Origin: an uncultured Blastocatellia bacterium
GTDB taxonomy: Bacteria > Acidobacteriota > Blastocatellia > Pyrinomonadales > Pyrinomonadaceae
Length of the DNA stretch: 62,757 bases
Direction of reading: 5' to 3'
NCBI GenBank assembly: GCA_946480785.1
Contig: CAMLLD010000034.1
Location: forward strand, 1-62,757
The notes beneath the pieces are model-generated. The model saw only the letters and a list, made by a program, of their open reading frames with translations. It was not told the DNA's origin and did no database searches. Position numbers and translations under genes: made by a program. How positions within the stretch are numbered: the stretch's first letter is position 1; every line of letters begins with the position of its first letter. Shown here in pieces: positions 61,101-62,757 of the stretch.

Positions 61101-62757
61101 TGCGGCTTGACGGTGCGGTGGACCAGTTGCAGCGGCTCGCTGTAGTGCTCGAGATCGAACGACGTGCGCAACACGGAGTGACGCGCTACGACTTCGGCGA
61201 TTGCTGTTTCCAACGCGACTCGATCGAGCGGCAGGCGTACGTGGAAGCCGATAATGTCGTGGTAGATCGCGAGCTGCTGATTCAGTTCGCTGTGAAAGAG
61301 CATTCCTCTTTGCAGCAACGAGAGCGGGTACACATCTTCGACATCCGCCGGTATGCGCGCGCGATCTTCCGGCGTAATCAGATCGAAAGCTGAGAGTTGC
61401 AATGTCTCGGTGATCCGGCCGTCGATGCGCACGGCTTGGGGCGCTAATTCGGCGATCGTTTGATGTTCGAAGATCTGCTGCACCGAAAAGTCGTAACCGG
61501 CTTTCTGCGCCTGGGCGCGCACCTGAATGCTGCGGATCGAATCGCCGCCGAGATCGAAGTAGTTGTCGTGAATGCTGACACGATCGACACCGAGGACGCG
61601 CTGCCACACTTCTGCGAGTGCTATCTCGACTGGGGTGCGAGGCGCGACAAACTCTTGCGTTGCATCCGCTATTGCAGACGGCGCGGGTAACGTGTTCTTG
61701 TCGACTTTACCGTTCGCGGTCAGCGGGAAGGCGTCGAGAAACACGATCTGCGAAGGCATCATGTAATCGGGCAAGTGTTCTCTCAGATGTGCGCGCAGCT
61801 TGTCCGCGGTGAGATCGTGGTCCACCTCAGCGACGACGTAAGCGACGAGTTGCTTGTCACCCGAAGCGCCGCCGCGCGCTACCACGACCGCATCGCGCAC
61901 CGCATGATGCTTCGCGAGGACCGTCTCGATTTCGCCGGGCTCGATGCGGAAGCCACGCACCTTCACTTGGTTATCTACTCGGCCCAAAAACTCCAGCCGC
62001 CCGTTCGGTTGGTAGCGCACCAGATCGCCCGTGCGATACAAACGCTCGCCTTCACGCGTGCTGTACGGATGCGGGATGAATCGTTCGGCCGTCAGATCCG
62101 CTCGCTGCTGATAACCACGCGCGAGGCCATCGCCGCCGAGATACAGTTCGCCGATTACACCCACTGGCGTCTGCTGCAAGCGCGCGTTCAGCACGTGGGC
62201 TTCGGTATTGGCGATCGGCGGCCCGATCGGTACCGTTGCTCCGAGTTCTGCGTCGCGCTCTAATCTTTGGCAACAACTGAAGGTCGTGTTCTCCGTTGGT
62301 CCATAGCCGTTGATCACACAACCGTGCTCCAGCGACTGCAACGCCTTGCTCACGTGCGCCGCAGACAGCACGTCACCACCCGCTAACAATTGCTTCAACC
62401 CGCGCAACTCTTCCGGCCGCTCGTCCACGACGAGGTGAAACAATCCGGCCGTCAACCACAACGTGCTCACTTCATAACGCCGCAATGCTGCGCCCAACTC
62501 TTCCAACGTCGGCGCACCCGGCTCCAGCACGACCAACCGGCCGCCGTTCAGCAAACTGCCCCACACCTCGAACGTCGACGCATCAAACGTCAGCGGCGCC
62601 ATCTGCACGAACGTTTCTGCTGGTCCAAACTCCGCGTAATTCGTTTCCTTCACCAGCCGCACTACGCTGCGCTGCACGATCGCCGTTCCCTTCGGCTCGC
62701 CGGTCGAACCCGACGTGTACATCACGTAAGCCAGGTTCTCTCCTGTGGCTTCATTGA
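58103..62757 (-). CDS. NRPS, 5' end off the window: A(Val)-T-C-A-T
   Basis: The frame stays open to the right edge; the visible part begins just before the A3 core YTSGSTGEPKG of an A domain, so upstream domains are missing. About 1550 residues are visible. The first A domain (partial) has code DAFWLGGTFK, a Val pattern. Then T (LGGDSIRS), a C domain of the clade starting VYPLSLLQRGMLFH with intact HHAIIDG, a second A with code DAWYIGSIAK (unassigned), T (LGGHSLLA) and a ~40-residue acidic tail. The T-C-A-T half resembles the second half of the NRPS at 36055-42699 and probably arose by duplication. The Dap genes follow directly, which points to Dap or a relative as a candidate for the second A domain. 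Confidence 0.92.
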   Translation of the reverse strand, partial: NEATGENLAYVMYTSGSTGEPKGTAIVQRSVVRLVKETNYAEFGPAETFVQMAPLTFDASTFEVWGSLLNGGRLVVLEPGAPTLEELGAALRRYEVSTLWLTAGLFHLVVDERPEELRGLKQLLAGGDVLSAAHVSKALQSLEHGCVINGYGPTENTTFSCCQRLERDAELGATVPIGPPIANTEAHVLNARLQQTPVGVIGELYLGGDGLARGYQQRADLTAERFIPHPYSTREGERLYRTGDLVRYQPNGRLEFLGRVDNQVKVRGFRIEPGEIETVLAKHHAVRDAVVVARGGASGDKQLVAYVVAEVDHDLTADKLRAHLREHLPDYMMPSQIVFLDAFPLTANGKVDKNTLPAPSAIADATQEFVAPRTPVEIALAEVWQRVLGVDRVSIHDNYFDLGGDSIRSIQVRAQAQKAGYDFSVQQIFEHQTIAELAPQAVRIDGRITETLQLSAFDLITPEDRARIPADVEDVYPLSLLQRGMLFHSELNQQLAIYHDIIGFHVRLPLDRVALETAIAEVVARHSVLRTSFDLEHYSEPLQLVHRTVKPHLGFIDQQHLSTSERKQFVTDWIEADKQRPFEWTEPALIRFTIFSYGDNEFHINFSFHHAIIDGWSLNLLITEIFAKYLSLRDGTTQTSDEALSVAFRDFIALEREALHSDAVKNYWSEKLANLPVTTLPTREGAAPATANREVVQLAFGSELVGQLKSFAKLARVPLKSVFVAAHMKILGLLSRQNEVTTGLVTNCRPEEADGDRVVGVFLNTLPLTISTREQMWLELAQAAAEAEQELSLYRRYPLAALQREYGTQPLFETTFNFNHFHILQDLRDNSMLEIVDTNSFTRTNFALSVGFDLNSITSDLVLFLEYDVARFSREQAQAIGNYFSLTLQAMARDPFAASNNTYLLTETEQQKLLALNDTRGDYPREVCLHELIEAQAERTPHAIAVISETEKLSYQDLNERANRLAHHLGEHGVGRESLVGVLLERSNDLIAALLAVLKAGGAYVPLDPAYPRDRLQLMIEDAGIGVLLTERKLHDRLPPHNALVISLDEESTHAALRSAPKTNPDHLGNPENLIYLLYTSGSTGVPKGVLVTHRGIVNCIDWMQRTYNLNPSDRFLFKTSLNFDASVWEVFWPLTVGAAVVVARPGSEKDGPYLTETMRAEAVTCAYFVPSMLALWLETASLDRLRALRYVICGGEALSGQLLTTYFDRLGDQVELHHSYGPTETAIASAESICSPSYRTWRRMPIGHALANTKLYVVDAALQLVPLGIAGELCIGGDGVARGYHDRPELTATAFIPDPFSNEPGARLYRTGDLVRYLHDGQLEFLGRVDDQVKLRGVRFELGEIEATLRQHPAVREAVAVVREFAAGDHRLVVYVVADDAVDQQSLREYLRGKLPEYLVPSAFVLLEKLPLLPSGKINKRALPAPEITRHEVSESYVAPRNAMEEAIANIWSELLGVTRVGVYDNFFELGGHSLLAAQIVVRVRHKFAVNVPLQSLFDTPNVAGLALAVMQSQAEMLDLTETESLLAELEALSEEEAQSLVAGQGSPS

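Overview
The window is about 57% GC and looks like a chromosomal segment of an Acidobacteriota bacterium, probably Blastocatellia. That placement is an inference from protein families, not from a marker gene: 'VKAVHITELR'-type C-terminal repeats, delta-60-repeat and HAF-repeat secreted proteins, a TPR/Fis-HTH regulator beside a tiny secreted Pro-rich peptide, and a very large NRPS/PKS operon.

Left region (1-10.6 kb): mostly secreted or cell-surface proteins. There are two tandem 'NNINNTN..GNVGVGTT' proteins (one cut by the window edge), a galactose-oxidase-like copper radical oxidase, a HAF-repeat protein on the plus strand, a delta-60-repeat protein with FN3 domains, and a 1001-residue FN3 protein. 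The last two share the same C-terminal Ig-like domain. Next (10.9-14.9 kb) is a three-gene phosphorelay operon: a membrane PAS histidine kinase, a REC-histidine kinase and an NtrC-type sigma-54 activator. At 15.3-17.2 kb a small secreted peptide gene is divergent from a TPR/Fis-HTH regulator across a palindrome. A PrcB-like lipoprotein-sized secreted protein follows.

Main region (about 17.9 kb to the right edge and beyond): one minus-strand biosynthetic operon, tightly packed with several ATGA-type overlaps. It ends at a strong rho-independent terminator (17877-17925). Transcription order, right to left: NRPS A(Val)-T-C-A-T (5' end off the window); SbnA- and SbnB-like enzymes making L-2,3-diaminopropionate (Dap); a free C domain; A-T-C; a SyrP/TauD-family hydroxylase; degenerate C - A(Gln) with inserted FkbM methyltransferase - T-C-A(Asn)-T; C-A(Thr)-T-C-A-T; a cis-AT PKS KS-AT; ACP-aminotransferase-luciferase-like monooxygenase-C-T; C-A(Asn)-T-TE; two SyrD/PvdE-type cyclic-peptide ABC exporters interleaved with three small ~24-residue-repeat proteins; and an atypical carbamoyltransferase.

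Reading specificity-pocket residues by eye, the predicted order is ...Val - X1 - X2 - Gln (candidate beta-hydroxylation and methylation) - Asn - Thr - X3 - malonate-derived, aminated and oxidised unit - [C-T without an A domain] - Asn - release by TE. X1 and X3 have near-identical unassigned codes (DAWYIGSIAK, DSWYIGSIAK). X2 has another (DARHVALLTK). Dap, or a carbamoylated Dap, is the obvious candidate for one or more of them. The product is therefore probably an exported, possibly cyclic, Asn/Gln/Thr-rich peptide with a PKS-derived beta-amino unit. I do not recognise it as a known compound.

A sequence-level oddity also runs through the whole window: the palindromic heptamer TGGWCCA occurs about 60 times by my manual reading, where base composition predicts about 8.
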